From Streptomyces durocortorensis (GTDB lineage Bacteria > Actinomycetota > Actinomycetes > Streptomycetales > Streptomycetaceae): a DNA stretch of 64,000 nt. The notes below the pieces were generated by a model that searched no databases, was not told the DNA's origin, and worked only from the letters and a program-made list of their open reading frames with translations. The stretch is taken from positions 868,001-932,000 of the forward strand of contig NZ_CP134500.1 of NCBI RefSeq assembly GCF_031760065.1, given 5' to 3'. Positions 45,772-54,695 of the stretch are shown piece by piece. Numbering within the stretch: position 1 is the first letter of the stretch; each line of letters starts with the position of its first letter. Both the position numbers and the translations under genes were made by a program.

Positions 45772-47151
45772 TCAGGACGCGCCCTCGGCCGGCTCCTCGC
45801 CGCCCGCGCGGCCCAGCCGCTCGCGGACCCGCTCGACCACGTCCGCGTACCGCGCCTCGGCGCCGTAGCGGGTGGGGGTGTAGTAGTGCCGGTCGCGGAC
45901 CGCGTCGGGGGCGTACTGCTGGGCGGCGATGCCGCCCTGGACGTCGTGCGGATAGACATAGCCCTGGGCGTGGCCGAGCTTGGCGGCGCCCTTGTAGTGC
46001 CCGTCGCGCAGATGCGCCGGGACGGGTCCGGCGAGCCCCTTGCGTACGTCCTCCTGGGCGGCGGAGATCGCGAGCGTCGCCGCGTTGGACTTGGGCGCGA
46101 GCGCCAGGGCGATGGTGGCGTGGCTGAGGGTGAGCGCCGCCTCCGGGAAGCCGATCATGGCGACGGCCTGGGCCGCGGCCACCGCGGTCGGCAGGGCGGT
46201 GGGATCGGCCAGGCCGATGTCCTCGCTGGCGGAGATCATCAGCCGCCGCGCGATGAACCGCGGGTCCTCGCCCGCCTCGATCATCCGGGCCAGATAGTGC
46301 AGCGCGGCGTCGACGTCGGAGCCGCGGATGGACTTGATGAGCGCGCTGGCCACGTCGTAGTGCTGGTCGCCGTCGCGGTCGTACTTCACGGCGGCCCGGT
46401 CGACGGTCTCCTCGACCGTCTCCAGGGTGATGTCCGCCTCATGCTTCGCCAGCGCCGCGCCCGCCGCCGCCTCCAGCGCGGTCAGCGCCCGGCGCGCGTC
46501 GCCGCCCGCGATGCGCAGCAGATGCGCCTCGGCGTCCTCGGGCAGGGTGACCGCCCCGCCGAGGCCTCGCTCCTCGGCCAGCGCCCGGCGCAGCAGCGCC
46601 CGCAGGTCGTCGTCGGTCAGCGGCTCCAGGGTGAGCAGCAGGGAGCGCGAGAGCAGCGGGGAGATGATCGAGAAGTAGGGATTCTCCGTGGTGGCGGCGA
46701 TGAGGGTGACCCAGCGGTTCTCCACGGCGGGCAGCAGGGAGTCCTGCTGGGCCTTGGAGAAGCGGTGGATCTCGTCGAGGAAGAGGACGGTCTCCTTGCC
46801 GAAGCCGCCGGTGGCGCGGCGCGCGCCCTCGATGACGGCCCGGACCTCCTTGACGCCCGCGGTGATCGCGGAGAGCTCGACGAAGCGCTTGTTGGTCGCC
46901 TTGCTGACCACGTACGCCAGGGTCGTCTTGCCGGTGCCGGGCGGGCCCCACAGGATCACCGAGGAGGCGCCGGCCGGGCCGCCGCTCCCCTCGCCGACGA
47001 GGCGGCGCAGCGGCGAGCCCGGCTTGAGCAGATGCTGCTGGCCGACGACCTCGTCGAGGATGCGCGGACGCATCCGGACAGCGAGGGGGCTGCTGGACGG
47101 GTCCTTCTCCTGGCGGTCTTCGGCGGCTGCGGTAAAGAGGTCGGGCTCCAC
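45772..47151 (-). CDS. rarA: Replication-associated recombination protein A (RarA/MgsA)
   Basis: This 459-residue AAA+ ATPase acts at stalled replication forks. The N-terminal part gives [17 protein letters not shown] and then the AAA core: Walker [18 protein letters not shown], Walker [20 protein letters not shown], sensor [11 protein letters not shown], and arginine-finger helix SRSLLLTL. The C-terminal tetramerisation domain ends with [20 protein letters not shown]. The GTG at 47151 is selected as the conserved start; the longer frame adds unlike residues. A similar placement near alaS is seen in mycobacteria. Confidence 0.95.
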   Translation of the reverse strand: MEPDLFTAAAEDRQEKDPSSSPLAVRMRPRILDEVVGQQHLLKPGSPLRRLVGEGSGGPAGASSVILWGPPGTGKTTLAYVVSKATNKRFVELSAITAGVKEVRAVIEGARRATGGFGKETVLFLDEIHRFSKAQQDSLLPAVENRWVTLIAATTENPYFSIISPLLSRSLLLTLEPLTDDDLRALLRRALAEERGLGGAVTLPEDAEAHLLRIAGGDARRALTALEAAAGAALAKHEADITLETVEETVDRAAVKYDRDGDQHYDVASALIKSIRGSDVDAALHYLARMIEAGEDPRFIARRLMISASEDIGLADPTALPTAVAAAQAVAMIGFPEAALTLSHATIALALAPKSNAATLAISAAQEDVRKGLAGPVPAHLRDGHYKGAAKLGHAQGYVYPHDVQGGIAAQQYAPDAVRDRHYYTPTRYGAEARYADVVERVRERLGRAGGEEPAEGAS

Positions 47152-47217
47152 GTCATGAAGCCTATGCGACCCCACTGACAGCGCCCCGAGGAGCACCTGC
47201 CGAAGCGGTGGGTGGGG

Positions 47218-47856
47218 TCAGCTGGTCCAGAAGTCCCACCAGCGGGTCAGGATCAGCATGCCGATGATCCCGATCCACATCACCGGGAGCACCCAGGGGA
47301 ACTCGGTGAGGCCGTTCCGCAGCCAGGCCGGGGCCGGGAGGATGCGGTGCTTGACGTTGTGCGTGGTCACGTAGGAGAACATGACGATCGTGGCGACCCA
47401 GGCCAGGCAGCACCACAGGCACAGCGAGTTGATGTTGTACAGCGACTGGTACTGGAGCCAGGTGCAGAAGCCGACGCCGAACAGCATCCCGGCGTTCAGG
47501 CCGAGCCAGAACCAGCTGCGGTAGCGGGCTCCGGCGAGCAGGCCCATCCCGATGGCGATGACCATGCCGTACGTGACCAGCCCGAGCATCGGGTTGGGGA
47601 ATCCGAACGCGGAGGCCTGCTCGCTCTTCATGATGTTGCCGCACGCGACGACCGGGTTGAGGCTGCACCCGGGGGTGAAGGAGGGGTCCTCCAGCAGCTT
47701 GAACTTGTCGAGCGTGATGACCCAGGAGGCCAGGAGTCCGGCCGCGCCGGTGATCACCAGGAGCAGGGCCAGACCGCGTCCGGCCCCGAAGGTGCGCTTC
47801 CGGCCGCCCTCGTCCTGGTCCGAGGAGAGGTCGTGGTCTACCGCTGCAGTCGTCAT
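47218..47856 (-). CDS. Vitamin K epoxide reductase (VKOR) family membrane protein
   Basis: This 212-residue protein with four to five membrane helices. The four expected cysteines are present: C64 and C72 in PGCSLNPVVACG, and the redox CLWC pair C146/C149. In actinobacteria VKOR reoxidises DsbA-like proteins with quinone, so it should help form disulfide bonds in secreted proteins. No DsbA-like gene is adjacent in this window. It lies divergent from the ABC transporter operon. Confidence 0.92.
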   Translation of the reverse strand: MTTAAVDHDLSSDQDEGGRKRTFGAGRGLALLLVITGAAGLLASWVITLDKFKLLEDPSFTPGCSLNPVVACGNIMKSEQASAFGFPNPMLGLVTYGMVIAIGMGLLAGARYRSWFWLGLNAGMLFGVGFCTWLQYQSLYNINSLCLWCCLAWVATIVMFSYVTTHNVKHRILPAPAWLRNGLTEFPWVLPVMWIGIIGMLILTRWWDFWTS

Positions 47857-47992
47857 ATCGCCGTTCCATCACCGAGTGGTCAACCGGGCAAGGTCATTGT
47901 GCCGCACCCCCGCACAGGTCAACCGTTCGATGGACATAAAGGTGTACGCCCGGTGGGCGGGAAACGGCCCGCTCCGCGGGATGCTCGGGTCC

Positions 47993-48850
47993 ATGACAGA
48001 ACTCGTGGTGAACGTGCGCGGTCTACGGAAGCGCTATGGCGATGTGACCGCGCTGGACGGCCTGGACCTGGGCATCCGGCGCGGTGAGGTGTGCGGACTG
48101 CTCGGCCCCAACGGTGCCGGGAAGAGCACGTGCGTGGGCGTGCTCCAGGGGCAGCGGGACCGGGACGGCGGGAGCGTGGATGTCCTCGGGGCCGACCCCG
48201 CGACCGCCGGCCGGCGCTGGCGGTCCCGCGTCGGGATCGTCTGGCAGGATGAATCCGCGCCCGCCGAGTTGACGGTACGGGAGACCGTGCGGCACTTCGC
48301 CCGCTACTACCCGCGTCCGCGCGACCCCGACGAGACCATCGCCCTGGTCGGTCTGGAGGCGAAGGCGGGGGCCCGGACCAAGGCTCTCTCGGGCGGGCAG
48401 CGGCGACGTCTCGATGTGGCGCTCGGCGTGATCGGCGCCCCCGAACTCCTCCTCCTCGACGAGCCGACCACCGGCTTCGACCCGGCGGCCCGGCGGCAGT
48501 TCTGGGAGCTGATCCGGCTGCTCGCCGACGGCGGCACCACCATCCTCCTCACCACCCACTACCTGGAGGAGGCGGAGGCGCTCGCCGACCGCCTCGTCGT
48601 CGTCGCCTCGGGCACCGCCGTCGCCGAGGGCAGCCCCGGGGAGTTGCGCTCCCGCTACGGCGCCCTGGCGACGGTCCGGTGGACGGCGCCCGACGGCACC
48701 CCTCGCACTGAGGAGACCGCGACCCCGACCCGTACCGTCGCCGCGCTCGCCGACCGCTTCGACGGGGAGGTCCCCGGCCTGCTGGTCACCCGGCCCACCC
48801 TGGAGGACGTCTATCTGCGGCTCACCGGACAGCGGGAGGTGACCCGGTGA
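47993..48850 (+). CDS. ABC transporter ATP-binding protein
   Basis: This 285-residue ATPase has Walker A LLGPNGAGKST, signature ALSGGQRRRLDVAL, Walker B LLLLDEPTTGFDP and the switch His in LLTTHYLEEAE. It pairs with the ABC-2 permease that overlaps it by four bases. The ATG at 47993 (MTELVVNV) is preferred; an ATG at 47981 is in frame 12 bases upstream, and neither has a strong Shine-Dalgarno sequence, so a leaderless start is possible. The substrate is unknown; drug or lipid export is typical for this type. Confidence 0.92.
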   Translation: MTELVVNVRGLRKRYGDVTALDGLDLGIRRGEVCGLLGPNGAGKSTCVGVLQGQRDRDGGSVDVLGADPATAGRRWRSRVGIVWQDESAPAELTVRETVRHFARYYPRPRDPDETIALVGLEAKAGARTKALSGGQRRRLDVALGVIGAPELLLLDEPTTGFDPAARRQFWELIRLLADGGTTILLTTHYLEEAEALADRLVVVASGTAVAEGSPGELRSRYGALATVRWTAPDGTPRTEETATPTRTVAALADRFDGEVPGLLVTRPTLEDVYLRLTGQREVTR

Positions 48851-49656
48851 AGGAGAGCCTCCCCGGGGCCTGGGGACTCGGAGTGCTGCGCGGCGGTCTG
48901 GAGCTGAAGCAGTTCTTCCGCCAGCGCGACCAGGTCGTCTTCGCCTTCGCCTTCCCCGTCGTCTTCCTGGTGCTGTTCGCCTCGATCTTCAGCGGCACGG
49001 TGGAGGGTACCGATGTGGCTGTCTCCCAGCTCTATGTGGCCGCGATGCTGGGGGCGGGCATCATGGCGACCAGCTTCCAGTCCCTCGGCATCTCCATCGC
49101 GGTCGAGCGCGACGAACGGCAGTTGCGCCGGCTGATCTCCACCCCGATGCCGCCTGCCGCCTACTTCCTGGGCAAGGTGTGGCTGGTCCTGGTCACCGGA
49201 GTCCTGGAGGCGGCCGTCCTGCTGCTGGTGGGGGTGGGTATGTTCGGTCTCAAGCTGCCCACGGACTTCCTCACCTGGCTGACGTTCGGCTGGATCTTCC
49301 TGCTCGGGGCGACGGGGTGCGCGCTGCTCGGCATCGCGATCAGCAGTGTGCCCCGGTCGGGGCGGAGCGCGGGGTCGGTGGTGATCCTGCCGTTCCTGGT
49401 GCTCCAGTTCATCTCCGGGGTCTACATCCCGGCGAGCGAACTGCCCGACTGGATGCTGAACATCGGCGCCCTGTTCCCGCTCAAGTGGATGTGCCAGGGC
49501 TTCCGCGGGGTCTTCCTGCCCGAGTCGGCCGCCGTGCTGGAGCAGGCGGGCAGCTGGGAGTTCGGCCGGATCGCCCTGGTGTTGGGCGCGTGGTGCATCG
49601 GAGGATTGCTGCTGTGTCTGCTGACGTTTCGCTGGAAGAACCGGCGCGACGGCTGA
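48847..49656 (+). CDS. ABC-2 type transporter permease
   Basis: This 269-residue membrane protein has about six helices: a first one near VVFAFAFPVVFLVLFASIF, then MLGAGIMATSFQSLGISIAVERD, and later LLLVGVGMFGLKL, WIFLLGATGCALLGIAI and a final [20 protein letters not shown]. The ERDERQLRRLISTPMP loop is a typical ABC-2 coupling region. It follows the ATPase gene by ATGA overlap. Its last 43 bases contain the start of the histidine kinase gene. Confidence 0.92.
   Translation: MKESLPGAWGLGVLRGGLELKQFFRQRDQVVFAFAFPVVFLVLFASIFSGTVEGTDVAVSQLYVAAMLGAGIMATSFQSLGISIAVERDERQLRRLISTPMPPAAYFLGKVWLVLVTGVLEAAVLLLVGVGMFGLKLPTDFLTWLTFGWIFLLGATGCALLGIAISSVPRSGRSAGSVVILPFLVLQFISGVYIPASELPDWMLNIGALFPLKWMCQGFRGVFLPESAAVLEQAGSWEFGRIALVLGAWCIGGLLLCLLTFRWKNRRDG
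49600..49616 (+). promoter_or_regulatory. Ribosome-binding site and GTG that set the histidine kinase start
   Basis: GGAGG at 49600-49604 precedes GTG at 49614-49616 by nine bases, inside the permease gene. This decides a start 43 bases before the permease stop codon, so the two are likely translationally coupled. Confidence 0.7.
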
Positions 49657-50906
49657 CCGGGGCGGGCGGAGCGCGCGACTCCGACGTCTGGGTCCGGTCG
49701 CTGCGCCCCTGGGACGCGTATTTCGCCGTCGTCTGGGCGGTCACGCTCGCGGTGGTCCTCGGGGCCGCCGAGCCCTCGTGGCCGTTGCGGGCGGTGGCGG
49801 CCTCGATCGTGGCGCTGAACCTGCCGTGGTACGTCCTGATGGGCCGCCCGGCCATGCTGGACGACACCGGCGACGAGGGACCCGCCCTCCGCTACGTGGT
49901 GGGGGCGATGCTGCTGTTCCTGCCCACGTCGGTGCTGGTGAACGAGACGCAGCTCGTCACGTTCGCGCTGGCCCCGCAGTGCTTCATGCTGCTGCGGCTG
50001 CGGGGCGCGCTGTGGGTGCTGGGCATCATGGGCGCGGTGCCGTTCGCGGGCTGGACGCTGCTGTGGCGGCCGTCGGCGGGCGAGACGGTCTTCCGGCTGC
50101 TGCTGGCGGTGGCGACCTTCGCGTTCAGCGCTTTCCTGGGGCAGTGGACGATGCGGATCATCGCCCAGAGCCGGGACCGGGCCGCGCTGATCGCCGAGCT
50201 GGAGGCGGGTCGCGAGGAGATCGCCCGGCTGTCGGCGGCGCACGGGGCGCTGGCGGAGCGGGAGCGGATGTCCCGGGAGATCCATGACACGCTGGCCCAG
50301 GGGTTCACCAGTCTGCTGATGCTGTCGCAGGCCGTGGAGTCGGAGCTGGAGCACGACCTGCCGCAGGCCCGGCGGCACGTGGCGCTGATGACACGGACCG
50401 CGCGGGAGAACCTCGCCGAGGCCCGGGCGCTGGTGGCCGGAGGCTCCCCCGCGGACCTGGCGGGTACGTCGCTGGCGGACGCCCTGCGGCGGCTCACCGA
50501 CCGGCACACCGCGCAGACCGGGTCCCCGGCGCGGCTGTCGGTGGGCGGCGGTGTCCGCCCGCTGCCGACCGCGTACGAGGTGGTGGCCCTGCGCGCCTGC
50601 CAGGAGGCCCTCGCCAACACCCGTAAGCACGCGGGCCCGTCCGTACCGGTTACGGTGCTGCTCGCGTATGCCCCGGACGCCCTGACCCTGTCCGTTCGCG
50701 ACGAGGGGTGCGGGTTTGATCCCCGGGCGCCCCGCGAGGGCTACGGTCTGGACGGGGTACGGGCCCGGGCCGAGGAGGCCGGCGGCAGTGCGGAGGTCCG
50801 CAGCGCCCCGGGCGCGGGGACCTCGGTGACCGTGGCCCTGCCGCTGCCCCCGGTTGTCCCGTCCCCTGCCGTCCCGTTCCCGGACGCCCCCCGAAGGAGT
50901 GCCTGA
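49614..50906 (+). CDS. Sensor histidine kinase (NarL-system, HisKA_3 type)
   Basis: This 430-residue membrane kinase. The N-terminal part has four to five helices (about 32-175), with no large extracellular domain, so it probably senses the membrane or the transporter. A HAMP-free linker leads to the H-box with H224 in [15 protein letters not shown]. The C-terminal ATPase lobe has an N-box ([10 protein letters not shown]) and DEGCGFDP and [12 protein letters not shown]-boxes. It overlaps the downstream response regulator by one base (stop and start share an A). The kinase-regulator-transporter set resembles lantibiotic or bacitracin-type stress systems. Confidence 0.92.
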   Translation: MSADVSLEEPARRLTGAGGARDSDVWVRSLRPWDAYFAVVWAVTLAVVLGAAEPSWPLRAVAASIVALNLPWYVLMGRPAMLDDTGDEGPALRYVVGAMLLFLPTSVLVNETQLVTFALAPQCFMLLRLRGALWVLGIMGAVPFAGWTLLWRPSAGETVFRLLLAVATFAFSAFLGQWTMRIIAQSRDRAALIAELEAGREEIARLSAAHGALAERERMSREIHDTLAQGFTSLLMLSQAVESELEHDLPQARRHVALMTRTARENLAEARALVAGGSPADLAGTSLADALRRLTDRHTAQTGSPARLSVGGGVRPLPTAYEVVALRACQEALANTRKHAGPSVPVTVLLAYAPDALTLSVRDEGCGFDPRAPREGYGLDGVRARAEEAGGSAEVRSAPGAGTSVTVALPLPPVVPSPAVPFPDAPRRSA

Positions 50907-51526
50907 TGATCCGTGTCCTGCTGGCCGACGACCACCCCGTCGTACGGGAGGGGCTGCGCGGGATGCTGGAGGCCGAGGCGGACCTCGACGTGGTGGGCGA
51001 GGCCGGCAGCGGCCCCCGCGCCGAGGCCCTGTGCGCCGAGCTGCTTCCGGACATCGTGCTGATGGACCTGCGGATGCCGGGCGGCGGGGGCGTCGAGTCG
51101 ATCCGCCGCATCCGGGCGGCGGGGCTGCCGTGCCGGGTCGTGGTGCTGACCACGTACGAGAGTGACGGCGACATCCTTCGGGCGGTGGAGGCCGGGGCGT
51201 CCGGCTATCTGCTCAAGGACCTGGGGCGCGGGGAGCTGGCGGAAGCGATCCGGGCTGCGGCGCGGGGCGAGACGGTGCTCGCGCCGACGGTGGCGACACG
51301 GCTGGTGGACCGGCTGCGCGGGGTGCCGGAGCTGCCGCGGCTCTCGGAGCGGGAGACGCAGGTGCTGCGGCTGGTGGCGGAGGGGTGCACCAACGCGGAG
51401 ATCGGGCGGAAGCTGTTCATCGGGGAGTCGACGGTGAAGACCCATCTGCTGCGGATCTTCGGCAAGCTGGGCGTGAACGACCGGACCGCCGCGGTGACCG
51501 GGGCGATGCGCCACGGGCTGCTGTGA
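50906..51526 (+). CDS. NarL/LuxR family response regulator
   Basis: This 206-residue regulator. The receiver domain has the acidic pocket DDH (residues 8-10), the phospho-acceptor Asp D54 in [10 protein letters not shown], the Thr in VVLTTY, and the Lys in YLLKDLGRG. The C-terminal LuxR-type helix-turn-helix is typical: [36 protein letters not shown]. It should bind promoters of the cognate transporter operon upstream. The stop codon is followed by a hairpin terminator. Confidence 0.96.
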   Translation: MIRVLLADDHPVVREGLRGMLEAEADLDVVGEAGSGPRAEALCAELLPDIVLMDLRMPGGGGVESIRRIRAAGLPCRVVVLTTYESDGDILRAVEAGASGYLLKDLGRGELAEAIRAAARGETVLAPTVATRLVDRLRGVPELPRLSERETQVLRLVAEGCTNAEIGRKLFIGESTVKTHLLRIFGKLGVNDRTAAVTGAMRHGLL

Positions 51527-51533
51527 CGACTGC

Positions 51534-51572
51534 GGCGCGGGCGGGAGGACCTGGGGTCCTTCCGCCCGCGCC
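51534..51572. terminator. Bidirectional terminator between response regulator and hisS
   Basis: A 17-bp stem (51534-51550 with 51556-51572) with a 5-nt loop and one G-U or mismatch position, between convergent stop codons at 51526 and 51588. Confidence 0.75.
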
Positions 51573-51587
51573 GCTTTCACCGGCGGC

Positions 51588-52850
51588 TCAGCCGAGCCGC
51601 TTCGTCAGCTCCGCGGCGGCCTCCGCCAGCGGCACCGCGCTCTGCTCGCCGGACTCCATGTCCTTGAGCTGGACGACGCCCTCGGCGAGATCGCGCTCGC
51701 CCGCCACCAGGGTGTAGCGCGCGCCCGAGCGGTTGGCGCTCTTCATCGCGCCCTTCAGACCCCGGCCGCCGAACGCGAAGTCGGCGGCGACGCCCGCGCG
51801 GCGCAGCTCGGTGACGACGCCGAACAGCACCCGGCGGGCTTCCTCTCCGAGCGGGACCGCGTACACGCTGGTGGTGACGGGCAGGTCGAGCTCGACGCCC
51901 TCGGCCTCCAGGGCGAGGACCGTGCGGTCCACGCCGAGCGCCCAGCCGACGGACGGCAGCGCGGGGCCGCCGATCATCTCGGACAGGCCGTCGTAGCGGC
52001 CGCCGCCGCCCACCGCGGACTGGGAGCCCAGTCCGTCGTGGACGAACTCGAAGGTGGTACGGGTGTAGTAGTCGAGGCCGCGGACGAGCTTCTCGTCGTC
52101 CTCGTACACGACTCCGGCAGCCGTCAGCAGCGCCCGGACCTCCTCGTGGTACGCCTTGCAGGCGTCGCAGAGGTGGTCGCGGAGCTTGGGCGCGTCGGTG
52201 AGCTGCTTCTGTACGTCGGCCCGCTTGTCGTCCAGGACGCGCAGCGGGTTGATCTCGATGCGGCGGCGGGTCTCCTCGTCGAGGTCGAGGTCGCGCAGGA
52301 AGGTCTGGAGTGCTTCCCGGTAGACGGGGCGGCACTCCTTGTCGCCGAGCGAGTTCAGCAGGATGCGGAACTGGCGCAGGCCGAGCGAGCGGTACGCCTG
52401 ATCGGCCAGGATGATCAGCTCGGCGTCCAGGACCGGGTCCTCGGTGCCGATGGCCTCGGCGCCGACCTGCGAGAAGTGGCGGTAGCGGCCCTTCTGCGGG
52501 CGCTCGTAGCGGTAGTAGGAGCCGGAGTACCAGAGTTTGACGGGGAGGTTGCCCGCCTTGTGGAGGTTGGCCTCCAGCGCGGCGCGCAGCACGGAGGCGG
52601 TGCCCTCGGGGCGCAGCGCCAGCTGGTCGCCGCCCTTGGTGGTGAGGGTGTACATCTCCTTGGTGACGATGTCGGTGGACTCACCGACACCGCGCGCGAA
52701 GAGCTCGACGTTCTCGAACCCGGGCGTCTCGATGTAGCCGTAGCCGGAGTCGCGCAGGGGCGCGGAGATGGCCTCGCGCACCGCCAGGAACTTCGCGGAG
52801 TCCGGCGGGGTCAGGTCGTACGTGCCCTTGGGGGCCTGAAAGGTGCTCAC
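51588..52850 (-). CDS. hisS: Histidyl-tRNA synthetase
   Basis: This 420-residue class II synthetase. The N-terminal [17 protein letters not shown] and the class II motif with [11 protein letters not shown] are clear, as is the histidine-specific motif [11 protein letters not shown] (here [13 protein letters not shown]) and the GGRYDGL loop. The GTG at 52850 is chosen over that at 52856 because GAGAG lies eight bases before it. It sits 15 bp downstream of the metallo-hydrolase gene, the same order as in mycobacteria. Confidence 0.97.
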   Translation of the reverse strand: MSTFQAPKGTYDLTPPDSAKFLAVREAISAPLRDSGYGYIETPGFENVELFARGVGESTDIVTKEMYTLTTKGGDQLALRPEGTASVLRAALEANLHKAGNLPVKLWYSGSYYRYERPQKGRYRHFSQVGAEAIGTEDPVLDAELIILADQAYRSLGLRQFRILLNSLGDKECRPVYREALQTFLRDLDLDEETRRRIEINPLRVLDDKRADVQKQLTDAPKLRDHLCDACKAYHEEVRALLTAAGVVYEDDEKLVRGLDYYTRTTFEFVHDGLGSQSAVGGGGRYDGLSEMIGGPALPSVGWALGVDRTVLALEAEGVELDLPVTTSVYAVPLGEEARRVLFGVVTELRRAGVAADFAFGGRGLKGAMKSANRSGARYTLVAGERDLAEGVVQLKDMESGEQSAVPLAEAAAELTKRLG

Positions 52851-52865
52851 GATCACGTCTCTCGT

Positions 52866-53555
52866 CTACAGTCCTCGGCGCGGCACCGCGTCCAGACCGT
52901 TCAGGAACGGGTTGGAGGCGCGCTCGCGGCCGATGGTCGTCTGGGGGCCGTGGCCGGACAGCACCACGGTCGAGTCGTCGAGCGGCAGGCACACGCGGGC
53001 CAGCGACTCCAGCAACTCGGCGTGGTCGCCGCCGGGCAGGTCGGTACGTCCGACGGAGCCGGCGAAGAGCAGGTCGCCCGAGAAGAGGACCGGCGGGATG
53101 TCCGCGGCCTCGGGCATCCCGAACGTCACCGACCCCTTGGTATGGCCGGGCGCGTGCGAGACGCCGAACTCCAGACCGGCCAGGCTCAGCTTCGCCCCGT
53201 CGGTCAGCTCCTTGACGTCGTCGGGCTCCCCCACGGTCAGCTCGCCCATGAGCGGCATCCCGATGGAGCGGCCGAGCGCCTTCTCCGGGTCGCTCATCAT
53301 GTAGCGGTCCTCGGGATGGATCCAGGCGGGTACGTCGTGGGAGCCGCAGACGGGGACGACCGAGGCGACGTGGTCGATGTGGCCGTGGGTGAGGACGACG
53401 GCGACGGGCTTGAGCCGATGCTTCTTCAGCGTTTCCTCGACGCCCTGGGCGGCCTGGTGGCCCGGGTCGATGATCACGCACTCCTCACCGGCGGCGGGGG
53501 CGACCAGATAGCAGTTGGTCCCCCAGGCCCCGGCGGGGAACCCGGCAATGAGCAC
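52866..53555 (-). CDS. Metallo-beta-lactamase fold hydrolase (glyoxalase II-like)
   Basis: This 229-residue protein has the THGHIDH metal motif (about residues 56-62), the third ligand in SHAPGHTKGS, Asp in FSGDLLFAG and the last His in VLSGHGPQTT. The layout is that of glyoxalase II-type thioester hydrolases of the MBL fold. In actinobacteria without glutathione a mycothiol or other thioester substrate is possible; the substrate is unknown. It is transcribed with hisS. Confidence 0.9.
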   Translation of the reverse strand: MLIAGFPAGAWGTNCYLVAPAAGEECVIIDPGHQAAQGVEETLKKHRLKPVAVVLTHGHIDHVASVVPVCGSHDVPAWIHPEDRYMMSDPEKALGRSIGMPLMGELTVGEPDDVKELTDGAKLSLAGLEFGVSHAPGHTKGSVTFGMPEAADIPPVLFSGDLLFAGSVGRTDLPGGDHAELLESLARVCLPLDDSTVVLSGHGPQTTIGRERASNPFLNGLDAVPRRGL

Positions 53556-53712
53556 GATCGTCCTTAATGTTCGTCCGGTGGAAGCGGCCGCAGTACAAGG
53601 ATGCGGCGGATCAGAGCCTACCGGCGCTCCTCATGACACAGGTAACCCATATACGGTACGGGCAGCTCAGGCCCTCATCCGACGACCCACGACGTAACAA
53701 GGAGCCCCACCG

Positions 53713-54504
53713 GTGTCCAGCAGCGAACAGCGGCGACGGCAGCTCGCCCGGGAAAAGTTCGAGCGCCAGCAGAAGCGCCGGGAGGAGGCCCGCCGCAGGA
53801 CCAGGCGCATTACCGCGATCGTCGCGGCCTCGGTGGCCGTGGTCGCCGTCATCGGAGTGAGCGCGTTCGTCGTGGCCGGCAAGGACGACGACAAGGACAA
53901 GGCGATCGACGCGGCGTCGAGCCAGAGCCCCACTCCGGAGCCCTCGGAGAGCGAGAGCAAGGCTCCGCTGCCTCCGATGAAGATCGACAAGAAGGCGACG
54001 TACACGATGTCGCTGAAGACCACCCAGGGCGACATAGCGTTCTCGATGGACGCGGCGAAGACCCCGCAGACGACGAACTCCTTCAAGGCGCTCGCCGACG
54101 AGGGCTACTTCGACACCACCAAGTGCCACCGGCTGACCACCCAGGGCATCTTCGTGCTCCAGTGCGGCGACCCGGACGGCAACGGTATGGGCGGCCCGGG
54201 CTACACCATCCCGGACGAGAACCTGGACGCGCTCGGCAAGGCGGGCGACGACGGCAAGGTGACCTTCCCGCCGGGCACGGTGGCGATGGCCAACACCGGT
54301 CAGCCGGACTCCGGCGGCAGCCAGTTCTTCCTGGTCTACAAGGAGACGAAGCTCCCGCCGACCTACACCCCGTTCGGCACGATGGACAAGGCCTCCCTGA
54401 AGGCCGTCGAGAAGATCGGCGAGGCCGGGGTGGAGGGCGACCAGCCCGACGGCGCTCCGAAGAAGACCGTGACGATCGAGAAGGCGTCGGTCGAGAAGGA
54501 CTGA
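53713..54504 (+). CDS. Membrane-anchored cyclophilin-type peptidyl-prolyl isomerase
   Basis: This 263-residue protein. A basic cytosolic segment (RRRQLAREKFERQQKRREEARRR) precedes a membrane helix (ITAIVAASVAVVAVIGVSAFVVA, about 33-55). An acidic Ser/Pro linker and a cyclophilin domain follow (from about residue 95). The catalytic Arg is in KCHRLTTQG, with FVLQCGDPDGNGMGGPGY and SGGSQFFLVY. It should assist folding of exported proteins on the outer face. The GTG at 53713 has AAGGAG eight bases upstream. The same gene neighbours rel in mycobacteria. Confidence 0.92.
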   Translation: MSSSEQRRRQLAREKFERQQKRREEARRRTRRITAIVAASVAVVAVIGVSAFVVAGKDDDKDKAIDAASSQSPTPEPSESESKAPLPPMKIDKKATYTMSLKTTQGDIAFSMDAAKTPQTTNSFKALADEGYFDTTKCHRLTTQGIFVLQCGDPDGNGMGGPGYTIPDENLDALGKAGDDGKVTFPPGTVAMANTGQPDSGGSQFFLVYKETKLPPTYTPFGTMDKASLKAVEKIGEAGVEGDQPDGAPKKTVTIEKASVEKD

Positions 54505-54595
54505 ACCGGCCGGGCGGCGACCGGCCCGGCCCGAACCGGCCCCGAGCGGAGAATTTCGGCCGCGCGGAGTGCGGACAGCCGGGCGGCCGGTCGCC

Positions 54596-54690
54596 TAGAT
54601 TGGCGTTGTGGAGGGCGGGCGATGCCCGCCCCAGGAAACTGTGGACGATGCCCGGGGGGCGAACCCCCTCGCAGGCATCAGGTGGAGGAG
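54596..54690 (+). ncRNA. Structured 5' leader RNA of the DUF349 gene (candidate cis-regulatory RNA)
   Basis: TAGATT at 54596-54601 looks like a -10 element. The predicted transcript then carries two strong hairpins before the ribosome-binding site. The first is an 8-bp stem (54613-54620 with 54624-54631) closed by a 3-base GAT. The second has an outer GATGCC/GGCATC (54647-54652 with 54674-54679) and an inner GGGGG-CGAA-CCCCC (54655-54659 with 54664-54668), with small bulges. The Shine-Dalgarno GGAGGAG follows directly. I do not recognise a known riboswitch class. Confidence 0.55.
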
Positions 54691-54695
54691 GCGCT

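Noticed and set aside
54607..54690. Assignment of the DUF349 leader to the 6C RNA class
   Set aside because: 6C RNAs carry C-runs in loops; here the C-run is paired with G in the stem, so the class does not fit.
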